A program made the position numbers and the translations under genes. From Streptomyces cyaneus (GTDB lineage Bacteria > Actinomycetota > Actinomycetes > Streptomycetales > Streptomycetaceae), in assembly GCF_004028635.1 (NCBI RefSeq), contig NZ_RQJW01000028.1, positions 1 to 45,237 of the forward strand: 45,237 nt of DNA. Reading direction: 5' to 3'. Each line of letters starts with the position of its first letter. The stretch's first letter is position 1. A model generated the notes under the pieces. That model had not been told where the DNA came from. It saw only the letters and a program-made list of their open reading frames with translations, and searched no databases. Below are positions 25,064 to 33,744 of this stretch, piece by piece.

Positions 25064-27130
25064 CTACAGCACCCGCGCGACGAGAAGGGCGACGTCGTCG
25101 TGGTCGTCGGGATGGCGCAGGCCGTACAGCAGCAGGTCGCAGGTCTCCTCGAGGGGCCGTTGCGGTTCGTCGAGGAAGCCGAGCAGGACGTTCAGGCGGT
25201 CGTCGATGGGGTGGAGGCGGGTCTCGACGAGGCCGTCGGTGTACAGGACCAGCAGATCGCCGGGACCGAGCTCGACCGTGGTGGTCCCGAAGGGGATGCC
25301 GCCGACGCCGAGTGGGGCTCCCGCGGGCAGTTCGAGCAGTTCGGGCGCCTGGCCGGGGCGGGCCAGCGCGGGCGGCATGTGTCCCGCGTTGGCGATGTGG
25401 CACTGCCTCGTGCGGGGGTCGTACACCGCGTAGAGGCAGGTGACGATGTAGTGCTCCAGATCGCAGGTGATCTTGTCCAGGTGCTGGAGCACGGCCCCGG
25501 GATCGAGGTCGAGGTCCGCGTAGGCGCAGGTGGCGGTGCGCAGCCGGCCCATGGTGGCGGCGGCGTCGATGCCGTTGCCCATGACGTCGCCGACGACCAG
25601 GGCGGTCTTGTCGTCGTCCAGCGGGATGACGTCGTACCAGTCGCCGCCGACCTCGCTGGTGGCCTGGGCGGGCTGGTAGCGGGAGGCGAGCTCCAGGCCG
25701 GTCTGGTGCGGCGCATGGTCGGGCAGCAGGCTGCGCTGGAGGGTGAGGGCGGTGTTGCGCACGCTCTGGAACCAGCGGGCGTTGTCGATGGCCACGGCGG
25801 CACGGCTGGCCAGCTCGCTCGCCAGGACCACGTCGTCCTGGTCGAACGGCACCGGGTTGCGGGTGCGCTTGAGGTCGAGGGCGCCCAGCACCTCGCCGTG
25901 CGCGATCAACGGCACGGCGAGATAGGAGTGGACGCCGGCGCGGGCGAGCAGGGCGGTGGCCTCGTCGTCCCGGGCGATGCGCCGCAGATCGTGTTCGCCG
26001 ACATGGCGCACCAGCACCGGCCGGGCGGTGTGGACGCACAGGGTGACCAGGCGGTCGCCGTCGTAGGCGGCGAGGTCACCGGGCGGGTCGGCGGCACGCA
26101 GGGCCACGCTGGGGTAGGCCGCCTTCAGGGCGAGGGCGCGGAAGAGCTCGGGACCGTTGTCCGGTTTGCGCATCCGGCGGCAGGCCAGCGCGGAGTCCAG
26201 GACGTCCACGGCGACCACGTCGGCCAGCTCGGGGGCGGCGATCTCGGCCAGTTCGCGGGCGGTCCGCTCCACCTCCAGCGTGGTGCCGACCCGGGTGGAG
26301 GCGTCCGCGACCAGGGCCAGGCGCCGCCGGGCACGGTCGGCCTCGGCGGCCGCGCGATGCCGCTCGGTGACGTCGACGAACGAGATGGCCGCGCCCAGGA
26401 CCCGCCCGCTGGAGTCGTCCAGCCGGTAGAAGGACAGGGACCAGGCGTGCTCGTGGTCGGGGTCGGCCGGCGGTCGGCCCACGTGGTACTGGTCGAGCAG
26501 CGGGGTGCCCGTGGTGAGCACCTGACGCAGGGCGGACTCGATGGTGTCGATGTCGGGCAGGGGCAGGGTCTCCCGCAGCCGACGGCCGATGTGGTCCTCG
26601 GCCGGTGTGGCGTCGATGCGCTCCAGTGCCGGGTTGACCAGCAGATAGTGCAGGTCGGGGTCGAGGAGGGCGATCCCGATCGGGGACTGGTTGATCAGCC
26701 GCTCGCACAGCGCCAGGTCGGTCTCGACGCGCTGGAGCAGCGAGTGGTCGGCCGCGATGCCCAGGGCGTACACGTCCCCGAGATCGTCCAGCAGCCGCAT
26801 GTTGCGGAACTCCGTGAGGACGGTGCTGCCGTCCTTGTGCCGCACGGGGAAGGCGCCGGCCCAGCTCCGGCCGGTCTCCAGCACCTCGGCGAACAGCTTC
26901 GCCACGGCCGGCAGGTGCTCGGGGTGGATGAACAGCCGTGCCGCGTGCGTGCCCAGGGCCTCCTCGGAGGTGTAGCCGAAGAGGTCCTCGGCCTGCGGGG
27001 TCCAGAACACGATGCGGCCGTCGGCGTCGACGACCACCGCGGCCACGCTCAGGACGTCCAGCAGGCCGGTCGGCCGGGGCGGCTCGGGGTCGTACCCGCC
27101 ACCGTCGGACTCGAAGGATTCGGCTCTCAT
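25064..27130 (-). CDS. Soluble PAS-PAS-GAF SpoIIE-type PP2C phosphatase
   Basis: A 688-residue cytoplasmic sensor phosphatase. PAS1 (about 22-135, VVVDADGRIVFWTPQAEDLFGY), PAS2 (about 140-270, IALLDPDLHYLLVNPALERI), GAF (about 285-440) and the SpoIIE/PP2C domain (about 465-688, VGGDWYDVIPL, VGDVMGNG, LYTDGLVETR, DDVALLVARVL) are visible. Unlike its neighbours on both sides it has no HATPase domain, so it should only dephosphorylate. The start is the ATG at 27130, preceded by GGAGGAG at good distance; much longer in-frame readings upstream lie antisense to the divergent gene and are not real. It is divergent from the paralogue at 27365 with a 234-base shared promoter region. Confidence 0.9.
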   Translation of the reverse strand: MRAESFESDGGGYDPEPPRPTGLLDVLSVAAVVVDADGRIVFWTPQAEDLFGYTSEEALGTHAARLFIHPEHLPAVAKLFAEVLETGRSWAGAFPVRHKDGSTVLTEFRNMRLLDDLGDVYALGIAADHSLLQRVETDLALCERLINQSPIGIALLDPDLHYLLVNPALERIDATPAEDHIGRRLRETLPLPDIDTIESALRQVLTTGTPLLDQYHVGRPPADPDHEHAWSLSFYRLDDSSGRVLGAAISFVDVTERHRAAAEADRARRRLALVADASTRVGTTLEVERTARELAEIAAPELADVVAVDVLDSALACRRMRKPDNGPELFRALALKAAYPSVALRAADPPGDLAAYDGDRLVTLCVHTARPVLVRHVGEHDLRRIARDDEATALLARAGVHSYLAVPLIAHGEVLGALDLKRTRNPVPFDQDDVVLASELASRAAVAIDNARWFQSVRNTALTLQRSLLPDHAPHQTGLELASRYQPAQATSEVGGDWYDVIPLDDDKTALVVGDVMGNGIDAAATMGRLRTATCAYADLDLDPGAVLQHLDKITCDLEHYIVTCLYAVYDPRTRQCHIANAGHMPPALARPGQAPELLELPAGAPLGVGGIPFGTTTVELGPGDLLVLYTDGLVETRLHPIDDRLNVLLGFLDEPQRPLEETCDLLLYGLRHPDDHDDVALLVARVL

Positions 27131-27337
27131 CCCAGCTCCTCCGCCACCGGCCGGCAGAGACTGCCGGCCTCCGTCACAGCCGGGTACCACGGCTGAGACG
27201 ACCGGCACCTCCATGCTCCCTCCCACCCCGCCGCCTTGCCCACTCCGAGCGCGCCGGCAGGCCCTCAGGACGGGACCGGGCGCCGTCGGCCCCGTGCACA
27301 TCGGCCGGACAAGCAGGAACATGGTCGTGTCAGGACG

Positions 27338-27379
27338 GGACCCATGGACGCTGCGTGAGGACCCATGGATGCTCCGCGA
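27338..27379 (+). repeat. 21-bp tandem duplication of a start-codon region
   Basis: Two 21-base units, 27338-27358 and 27359-27379, share GGACCCATGGA-GCT-CG-GA with four differences. Each contains an ATG. The first opens a four-codon frame (MDAA then TGA, 27344-27358) and the second starts the phosphatase at 27365, so a minimal upstream reading frame precedes the gene. Confidence 0.85.
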
Positions 27380-29845
27380 GAAGACCCGGACGCGCGCACG
27401 TCCACACGAGCGCGCGCCCTGCTGGACGCCTCCTCCGACGCGGCGGCGGTGGTCTCCGGACGCGGTGTCGTGCTCGGCTGGACCCGGGCCGCGCAGGACC
27501 TGCTCGGCCACCCGGCGGCGGAGATCGTCGGCGGCCCGGCCGCACGGCTGCTGGCGATGCCCGGCGATCCGGTGCGAGTGGCCGGTGTCGTGGCGCGCTG
27601 CCGGGCCGGCATGGGATGGAGCGGCCTCATCCCCGTACGGCATCGCGACGGCCGCAGTATCGACGTGGACCTGCGGGTCTCCGCGGCCTTCCGGATCGGC
27701 GCGGACGAGTGCTTTCTGCTCTCGGGGCGTGAGCGGCGGCAGCAGTGGGAGGTGGGCCAGTCCGTCCTCGACGGCTTCCTGACCCGCTCGCCGGTCGGCA
27801 TGGCCGTGATGGACACACAGCTGCGCTACGTCTGGCTGAACGACACCCTGGAACGCTTCGGCGGTGTGCCCCGTGAGCAGCGGCTCGGCCGCCGGCTGAG
27901 CGAACTGCTGCCCGGGCTGCAGGCGGAGACCATCGAGGGCCTGATGCGCAAGGTCCTCGACACCGGCGTCCCGGTGACCGACTACGAGTACGTGGGCTGG
28001 AGCTGGGCCGACCCGCACCGCCGGCGCGCCTACTCCACCTCCTTCTTCCCCCTCGTGGACGCCGACGACTCGATCACCGGGGTCTGCTACATGGTCTCGG
28101 ACGTCACCGAGCGGTGGAACGCCCGCCAGCTGCTGGCGCTGGTCAACGAGGCCGGCACCCGCATCGGCACGACGCTGGACGTGCTGCGCACGGCGCAGGA
28201 GCTCGCCGACTTCGCCGTTCCCCGCTTCGCGGACTTCGTCGTCGTGGACCTGCTGGAGCCCGTCCTGAGCACCGAGGGCCACGGGGCGTGGCTCACCGAC
28301 GCGGGCCCGGCCCCCGCCAAGCCGGTCATGCGCCGGGCCGGAATGAACTCGGTGCGCGAGGGCTGCCCGGAGGCGGTGGCGCAGATCGGTGACCGGGTCG
28401 ACTTCGTGCCGCCGCCGCACGACGCGCATCTGATCGTCGACGGTGAGCCGATCCTCATCCCGGTCCTCGACCCGTCCGACGAGCTGTGGGCCACCGAACA
28501 GCCCGAACGGGCGGCCAGCATGCGCGAGTTCGGCCTGCACTCCCTCATCTCCGTGCCGATGCGGGCACGGAACACCGCCCTGGGCCTCACCACGTTCATA
28601 CGGTCGCTCAACCCCGTCTCGTTCCAGCCCGACGACGTCCTCGTCGCCCGGGAGCTGGTGGCCCGAGCGGCGCTGTGCGTCGACAACGCCCGCCGCTACA
28701 CCCGGGAACACGCGGCGGCGGTCACCCTGCAGCGCAGTCTGCTGCCGCAGGCCTTGTCGGGCGGTACGGCGCTGGAGGTGGCGTCCTCCTATCTGCCGGC
28801 GGACCCGTCGGGCGGGGTCGGCGGCGACTGGTTCGACGTGATCCCGCTGTCCGGCGCCCGGGTGGGCCTCGTCGTCGGCGACGTGGTCGGCCACGGCATC
28901 ACCGCCGCGGCGACCATGGGCCGGCTGCGCACCGCCGTGCAGACCCTCGCCGACATGGAGATGCCGCCCGACGAACTGCTGGCCCACCTCGACGACCTCG
29001 TGCTGCGCCTGAGCGAGGAGCAGCCCGGCGACGGTGCGGCCGAGACGGCCGGGGCGGCCCACCAGAGCACGACGGCCTTCCTCGGCGCGACCTGCCTGTA
29101 CGCCGTGTACGACCCGGTCACCAGGCGCTGCACCATGGCCCGGGCCGGGCACCCGCCACCGGTCGTCGTCGCACCCGACGGGCAGGTCTCCTTCCCCGAG
29201 CCTCCCGCCGGGCCGCCGCTCGGGCTGGGCGGGATCGCGTTCGAGTCCTGCGAGATCGAGCTCGCCGAGAACAGCCTGCTCGGCCTCTACACCGACGGCC
29301 TCGTGCACGCGGCCGACCATGACATGGAACGGGGCATGTCCCGGCTCGGCGACCTGCTCTCGCGGCACGACCTCGACCTCGGCACCCTGTGCTCGTCCGT
29401 GGTGGGCCGGCTCGTGCCCGCACCGCAGCCCGACGACATCGCCCTTCTCCTGGCGCGCACCCACGCCCTGGGCGCCGACCACGTCGTCTCCTGGGACGTG
29501 CCCGTGGACCCGGCCGCCGTCGCCGACATCCGGGCCCGGGCGACCCGCCAGGTGGAGGCATGGGGCCTCGACGAACTGGCCATGACGACCGAGCTGATCG
29601 TGAGCGAGCTGGTCACCAACGCGATCCGCTACGCCGAACCCCCCATCCGCCTACGACTGCTCCGCGACTCCCGCCTGACCTGCGAGGTCTCCGACGCGAG
29701 CAGCACCGCCCCGCGGCTGCGGCACGCCCGGAGCATGGACGAGGGCGGGCGAGGCCTGTTCCTGGTGGCCCAGCTCGCCCATCGCTGGGGCGCCCGCTAC
29801 ACGGCCGACGGAAAGATCATCTGGGCCGAACAGGAGATCCCCTGA
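27365..29845 (+). CDS. PAS-PAS-GAF-PP2C-HATPase regulatory phosphatase/kinase
   Basis: An 826-residue cytoplasmic protein. Two PAS domains (about 15-115 and 125-255, with VAVMDTQLRYVWLNDTLERF), GAF (about 265-445), SpoIIE/PP2C (about 470-690, GGVGGDWFDVIPL, VGDVVGHG) and C-terminal HATPase_c_2 (about 700-826, SELVTNAIRY, DEGGRGLFLVAQLAHRWG) are visible. The two catalytic ends have opposite potential, phosphatase and serine kinase, on anti-anti-sigma partners. From the GAF domain onward it is closely similar to the gene at 20163-22847 (for example ELADFAVPRFADFV in both), so the pair looks like a local duplication with exchange of the sensory front end. The ATG at 27365 lies in the second unit of a 21-bp duplication. 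Confidence 0.9.
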   Translation: MDAPREDPDARTSTRARALLDASSDAAAVVSGRGVVLGWTRAAQDLLGHPAAEIVGGPAARLLAMPGDPVRVAGVVARCRAGMGWSGLIPVRHRDGRSIDVDLRVSAAFRIGADECFLLSGRERRQQWEVGQSVLDGFLTRSPVGMAVMDTQLRYVWLNDTLERFGGVPREQRLGRRLSELLPGLQAETIEGLMRKVLDTGVPVTDYEYVGWSWADPHRRRAYSTSFFPLVDADDSITGVCYMVSDVTERWNARQLLALVNEAGTRIGTTLDVLRTAQELADFAVPRFADFVVVDLLEPVLSTEGHGAWLTDAGPAPAKPVMRRAGMNSVREGCPEAVAQIGDRVDFVPPPHDAHLIVDGEPILIPVLDPSDELWATEQPERAASMREFGLHSLISVPMRARNTALGLTTFIRSLNPVSFQPDDVLVARELVARAALCVDNARRYTREHAAAVTLQRSLLPQALSGGTALEVASSYLPADPSGGVGGDWFDVIPLSGARVGLVVGDVVGHGITAAATMGRLRTAVQTLADMEMPPDELLAHLDDLVLRLSEEQPGDGAAETAGAAHQSTTAFLGATCLYAVYDPVTRRCTMARAGHPPPVVVAPDGQVSFPEPPAGPPLGLGGIAFESCEIELAENSLLGLYTDGLVHAADHDMERGMSRLGDLLSRHDLDLGTLCSSVVGRLVPAPQPDDIALLLARTHALGADHVVSWDVPVDPAAVADIRARATRQVEAWGLDELAMTTELIVSELVTNAIRYAEPPIRLRLLRDSRLTCEVSDASSTAPRLRHARSMDEGGRGLFLVAQLAHRWGARYTADGKIIWAEQEIP

Positions 29846-29857
29846 GCGCACCGGTCC

Positions 29858-30049
29858 TCAGTGGCGGGCCGCCGCGGGGGTCCTCCGTACGCCGACCACG
29901 GACACCACGGCGCCGATCACGCACAGCACACCGATCCGACCCGCCGCCAGCAGCACGCCCAGACCCCGGCCGAAGCCGCCGACGGCCGGCGACGCGCCGT
30001 CGGGGATGTCGGCGACCGCCTCGGCGGCGCTCTCACAGACCTTGTTCAC
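29858..30049 (-). pseudogene. Chimeric remnant: CoA-transferase N-terminus joined to a hydrophobic tail
   Basis: From a GTG at 30049 the reading is VNKVCESAAEAVADIPDG followed by ASPAVGGFG. This is the characteristic beginning of the alpha subunit of 3-oxoacid/3-oxoadipate CoA-transferases, which normally runs to about 220-250 residues. After GGFG it departs into a single hydrophobic segment (GVLLAAGRIGVLCVIGAVVS) and a short basic tail, like the last helix of a transporter. A good ribosome site (GGAAAGG, 30056-30062) is kept. The simplest reading is an in-frame deletion joining two former neighbours of the operon, leaving a 63-codon ORF. Whether a peptide is made is unknown. Confidence 0.7.
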
Positions 30050-30084
30050 ACAGGTGCCTTTCCGGGGTGACGGCTGGTGGCGAC

Positions 30085-30828
30085 TCATGAACGCAGCGCG
30101 TCCGAGAGGGACTTGACGCCGCCGTGCGCGGTGAGACCCCCGTCCACGGGGATCTCCGCGCCCGTGATGAAGGAGGCGTCGTCGGAGAGCAGGAACACCA
30201 CGAGCGGGGTGATCTCGTCCACGGTGCCGGTGCGGCCGAGCGGCGTCTCGCGGATGTTCGCCGCGCGGAAGGCGGGGGCCGCGGAGGCGGTCATCTCGGT
30301 CTCGATGTAGCCGGGGTGGATGGTGTTGACGCGGATGCCGCGCGGGCCGAGTTCGGTCGCCGCCGCCTTCGACAGGCCCCGCAGCGCCCACTTGCTGGCC
30401 GTGTAGGCGACCGGGTAGTGGCCGGTGAGCGCGGCCGTCGAGCCGACGTTGACGATGGACGCGCCCGGCGCCATCAACGGGGCGAGGTGCTGGATGCCGA
30501 GCAGCGGCCCGGTGACGTTGACGGCGTGGACACGGTCGAAGTCCTCCGGGCGTACGTCGCCGAGTCGGGCGCGCCAGGTGATGCCCGCGTTGTTGACCAG
30601 GCCGTGCACACCGCCGTACGACTCCCGTAGCTCGGCGGTGAGTTCGGACCACTCCTTGTCGCTGGTGACGTCGAGGCGGCGGCAGCCGGGTGCGTCCGTC
30701 ACGTCGGTGGCGATCACCTGGGCGCCCTCGCGGGTCAGTGCCTCGGCCTCGGCGGCGCCCTGGCCGCGTGCCGCACCCGTGACCACGACGACCTTGCCGA
30801 GGAGCCTCTTGGGACGCAGGTCGCTCAC
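30085..30828 (-). CDS. SDR-family NAD(P)-dependent oxidoreductase
   Basis: A 247-residue classical short-chain dehydrogenase. The cofactor motif is TGAARGQG (about 18-25), NNAG is near 87, and the catalytic Ser is in VNVGSTAAL with YTASK (Tyr and Lys) further on. The C-terminal GAEIPVDGGLTAHGG is usual for 3-oxoacyl-ACP-reductase-like members. An acidic residue after the second strand (ATDVTD) favours NAD over NADP. It is the last intact gene of the aromatic operon; its GTG start overlaps the stop of the FAH-fold gene (GTGA, 30825-30828). The substrate is probably a hydroxylated or dihydrodiol pathway intermediate, by context only. Confidence 0.88.
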   Translation of the reverse strand: MSDLRPKRLLGKVVVVTGAARGQGAAEAEALTREGAQVIATDVTDAPGCRRLDVTSDKEWSELTAELRESYGGVHGLVNNAGITWRARLGDVRPEDFDRVHAVNVTGPLLGIQHLAPLMAPGASIVNVGSTAALTGHYPVAYTASKWALRGLSKAAATELGPRGIRVNTIHPGYIETEMTASAAPAFRAANIRETPLGRTGTVDEITPLVVFLLSDDASFITGAEIPVDGGLTAHGGVKSLSDALRS

Positions 30829-31751
30829 GGCCGCTCCCGGGGCCGACGTCGAGCGACCGGCACCGGCACCGGATCAGGGCCCGCCACCACGGTGTTGGAC
30901 ACCGAACCGATGCCCTCCACGGTGAGCGTGACGGTGTCGCCGGGCTTCAGCGGCGCCGGATCCTGCCGGCCGCGCACGCCCCACAACTCCGCCAGGCAGC
31001 CGCCGTTGCCGCAGGTCCCCGAGCCGAGCACGTCTCCGGGACGTACCCATGTGCCGCGCGAGGCGTAGGCGACCATCTCCTCGAAGGTCCAGCTCATGTT
31101 GGACAGCAGGTCCTTGCCGACCACCTCGCCGTTGACCTCTGCGGTCAGCGCCAGCCGCAGGAAACCGTCGGTGTCCCGGTACGGCTCCAGCTCGTCGGCG
31201 GTGACGAGGTGCGGGCCGAGGGTGGTGGCGGTGTCCTTGCCCTTGCAGGGGCCCAGGCCCACCTTCATCTCCGCCGACTGCAGGTCGCGGGCGGACCAGT
31301 CGTTGAAGACCGTGTAGCCGACGATGTGGTCGCGGGCCTGCTCCGGGGTGAGGTCGCGGCCCTCTCGGCCGATCACGGCGGCCACCTCCAGCTCGAAGTC
31401 GAGCACGGCCGACCCCGGCGGCACCGGGATGTCGTCGTGCGGGCCGTACACCGCGTAAGGGTTGGTGAAGTAGAAGGTCGGGGCCGCGTACCACCGCTCG
31501 GGCACCCCGGCGGCCCCGTCCACGGAGCGCCGTATGCCCTCCACGTGCTCCTCGAAAGTGACGAAGTCCCGGACGGTCGGCGGCTCCAGCGGCGGCAGCA
31601 GGCGTACGTCGGACAGCGGGACCGCGTCGCCCACAGGGCTGGTGCCGGCGGCGTTCAGGGGTGAGGTGCCGTCCGGCAGAGCCCGAACGACGCTGCCCTC
31701 CACGACTCCGCACCGACGGCGTCCCCCGTACAGGTAAGTGGCGATGCGCAA
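30825..31751 (-). CDS. Fumarylacetoacetate hydrolase family protein (1)
   Basis: A 308-residue FAH-fold enzyme. The metal-binding acidic motif appears as DFELEVAAVIG (about 139-149), with FNDWSARDLQ (about 171-180) and LGSGTCGNGGC near 265. The family hydrolyses C-C bonds of 1,3-diketo acids or hydrates/decarboxylates meta-cleavage products. Position directly after the extradiol dioxygenase gene (13 bases) suggests it acts on the ring-cleavage product. It overlaps the SDR start by four bases. The start is an ATG with the family's usual MRIATY-like beginning. A second, differently sized FAH-fold gene lies at the front of the operon. Confidence 0.88.
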   Translation of the reverse strand: MRIATYLYGGRRRCGVVEGSVVRALPDGTSPLNAAGTSPVGDAVPLSDVRLLPPLEPPTVRDFVTFEEHVEGIRRSVDGAAGVPERWYAAPTFYFTNPYAVYGPHDDIPVPPGSAVLDFELEVAAVIGREGRDLTPEQARDHIVGYTVFNDWSARDLQSAEMKVGLGPCKGKDTATTLGPHLVTADELEPYRDTDGFLRLALTAEVNGEVVGKDLLSNMSWTFEEMVAYASRGTWVRPGDVLGSGTCGNGGCLAELWGVRGRQDPAPLKPGDTVTLTVEGIGSVSNTVVAGPDPVPVPVARRRPRERP

Positions 31752-31764
31752 TGGTCGGCGCCCC

Positions 31765-32703
31765 TTACACCGGCGGGGCGACGAAGACGCCGCGGTCGGG
31801 GTCGTTGAAGGACTCCTTGGTGACCAGTTCGTTCATGGGGTTGGCGGTGCCCCACTGGTCGGTGACCTCGGGCTTGGAGAAGTCGTAGACGTGGGGGTGC
31901 CAGGTGTCCTCGTCGAGGAGTTCCAGCTCGGTGGTGTATTCGACGGTGTTGCCGTGCGGGTCGAGGAAGTAGGTGAAGGTGTTGTCGCCCGCCATGTGCC
32001 GGCCCGGGCCCCAGATCTTCTTGAAGCCGGCGCGCATCACACGGCCGGAGCCGCGCATGTACTCGTCGATCCCGCGCATCTCGAAGGAGATGTGATGCAG
32101 GGAGGTGTGCGGGCCCTTGGCGATGGCCATGGAGTGGTGCTGGTTGCTGATCCGCATGAAGTGCATGACGTCGCCGATGTGCGGATGGCCGAGCGTGTCG
32201 GAGAGGCGGAAGCCGAGGTGGCGCTCGTACCACTCGCGGGTCTTGTCCAGGTCCGGCGAGTTGAGGACGACGTGCGACAGCTTGACCGGGATCGACTCCT
32301 TCTCCTCGATCTTGCGGTGCCGGCGCACCTCGACGTCCGCCGAGACCTCGATGGTGCGGCCGTCGACGTCGAAGAAGCGGAAGCCGTAGCCGCCGCCGGG
32401 GGTGTCGACCTTGCCCGGCTGGGAGATCAACTGCACGCCCTGGGCGAGGAGTTGCTCCGCGAGGGCGTCCACGTCGGCCGGGCTGCCCGCGCCGTAGGAG
32501 ACCAGGTCGAGGCGCTTCTCGTCGGCCTTGCGCAGCCGTACGACGTACTGCTCGGGGCTGCCCTCGGCGGCCAGGAAGGAGATGCCGGAGTCCTCGGCGA
32601 CCTTGGTCAGGCCCCAGACGCCGGAGTAGAAGTCGAGCTGCTTGTCGTAGTCGGGTACGGCGAGGTCGACGTGGCGCAGGTGGGTGAGCAGGCGGTTGCT
32701 CAT
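31765..32703 (-). CDS. Type I extradiol ring-cleavage dioxygenase (VOC fold)
   Basis: A 312-residue two-domain vicinal-oxygen-chelate protein. The Fe(II) ligands of class I extradiol dioxygenases are visible in the second domain as H144 (LSHVVLNSPD), H204 (LHHISFEM) and E255 (GNTVEYTTE). The fingerprint FTYFLDPHGNTVEY matches catechol 2,3-dioxygenase-like enzymes. It would open a catecholic ring adjacent to its hydroxyls. A strong ribosome site (GAGGAGGAAC) precedes the ATG. It lies 12 bases after the amidohydrolase gene and 13 before the FAH-fold gene, and is the central step of this operon. The specific catechol cannot be read from sequence. Confidence 0.92.
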   Translation of the reverse strand: MSNRLLTHLRHVDLAVPDYDKQLDFYSGVWGLTKVAEDSGISFLAAEGSPEQYVVRLRKADEKRLDLVSYGAGSPADVDALAEQLLAQGVQLISQPGKVDTPGGGYGFRFFDVDGRTIEVSADVEVRRHRKIEEKESIPVKLSHVVLNSPDLDKTREWYERHLGFRLSDTLGHPHIGDVMHFMRISNQHHSMAIAKGPHTSLHHISFEMRGIDEYMRGSGRVMRAGFKKIWGPGRHMAGDNTFTYFLDPHGNTVEYTTELELLDEDTWHPHVYDFSKPEVTDQWGTANPMNELVTKESFNDPDRGVFVAPPV

Positions 32704-32715
32704 GGGGGTTCCTCC

Positions 32716-33744
32716 TCAGGCGAGGTTCAGCAGGGCGGCGGCGTTGCCGCCCCGCACCGCGTGGAAGTCGTGGTCGGGCAGGCCCGCTGAGCGCAGGGCG
32801 GCCAGCGGGTCGTCGGTGCCCATGTCGAAGGGGAAGTCGGAGCCGAGCAGGACGCGGTCGGCGCCGGCGACGCGGATCAACTCCCGCAGGACGTGCGGAT
32901 CGTGGACGAGGGAGTCGAAGTACAGCTGCTTCAGATAGCTGCTCGGCTCCCGGGAGCAGGCCCGGGCGTCGGGGCGGGCCCGCCAGGCGTGGTCGGAGCG
33001 GCCGATGTGGGTGGTGAGGTAGCCGCCGCCGTGCGCGGCGAGCAGCTTCAGGCCCGGATGGCGGTCCAGGGCTCCGGAGAAGATGAGGTGGGAGAGGGCG
33101 ACGGCGTTCTCGGTGGGCTGGCCGACGGTGTTGGACAGGTACCACTGGTCCAGGCGCTCGTCGAGCGTGCAGCCGAAGGGGTGCAGGAAGACGACGGCGC
33201 CGGTCTCCTCCGCGCGTGTCCAGAAGGGCGCGAGCCGCGGATCGGACAGCTCCACTTCCCGTGCCCCGCCCGGACCCGGGGCGTGCGAGGAGATCTCCAC
33301 GCCCCTCAGCCCCTGGTCCAGCGCGTGGTCGAGCAGCGTGACGGCGAGGTCGGGGTGCTGGAGGGGGACGAGGCCGAGGCCGCGCAGCCGGTCGGGGGCC
33401 TTGGCGCAGTGCGCGGCGGTGCCTTCGTTGGCCAACCGGCAGATCCTGTCGGCCAGTTGGGCGTCGGCCCAGTAGTGGTAGTGGTTCGGCGAGGGGCTCA
33501 CCAGCTGCACGTCGACATCGGCCTCGTCCATCGCCGCCAGGCGCACGTCGACGTCCGTCAGCTTCGGCACCCGTGCGCCCACCATGGGCCCGTTCACCGC
33601 GAGGGCCGCCGATCCGTTGCGGCGGGCGTCGAGGTGGCGGGCCTCGGCGAGGCCGGGGTGACCGGCGACGGTCTCCTCGATCTCCGGGAGCAGGAGGTGG
33701 GCGTGGACGTCGACGGTCGGCGCGGAGGATGCGGTGGCGGTCAC
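32716..33744 (-). CDS. ACMSD-like amidohydrolase (probable non-oxidative decarboxylase)
   Basis: A 342-residue TIM-barrel amidohydrolase_2 protein. It shows the metal HxH motif VDVHAHL near residues 11-17, later His ligands in FLHPFG and LLAAHGGGY, and the Asp in LLGSDFPFD. The branch includes ACMS decarboxylase, gamma-resorcylate decarboxylase and 5-carboxyvanillate decarboxylase, so removal of an aromatic or dienoic carboxylate is the best guess. The start is a GTG at 33744 that overlaps the monooxygenase stop (GTGA), with AAGGAG upstream; longer in-frame readings are overlap with that gene. It lies between a ring hydroxylase and a ring-cleaving dioxygenase. Confidence 0.88.
   Translation of the reverse strand: MTATASSAPTVDVHAHLLLPEIEETVAGHPGLAEARHLDARRNGSAALAVNGPMVGARVPKLTDVDVRLAAMDEADVDVQLVSPSPNHYHYWADAQLADRICRLANEGTAAHCAKAPDRLRGLGLVPLQHPDLAVTLLDHALDQGLRGVEISSHAPGPGGAREVELSDPRLAPFWTRAEETGAVVFLHPFGCTLDERLDQWYLSNTVGQPTENAVALSHLIFSGALDRHPGLKLLAAHGGGYLTTHIGRSDHAWRARPDARACSREPSSYLKQLYFDSLVHDPHVLRELIRVAGADRVLLGSDFPFDMGTDDPLAALRSAGLPDHDFHAVRGGNAAALLNLA

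Noticed and set aside
19275..27196. Very long plus-strand readings antisense to the phosphatase genes (1204 and 1574 codons)
   Set aside because: High GC leaves antisense frames open; the minus-strand products have recognisable domains over their full length.
25064..29482. A 1472-codon minus-strand protein
   Set aside because: The part above 27130 is antisense to the clear PAS-PAS-GAF-PP2C gene; a good start and ribosome site exist at 27130.
30049..30100. A complete CoA-transferase gene
   Set aside because: Only about the first 27 residues match before the sequence changes to a hydrophobic tail and stops.
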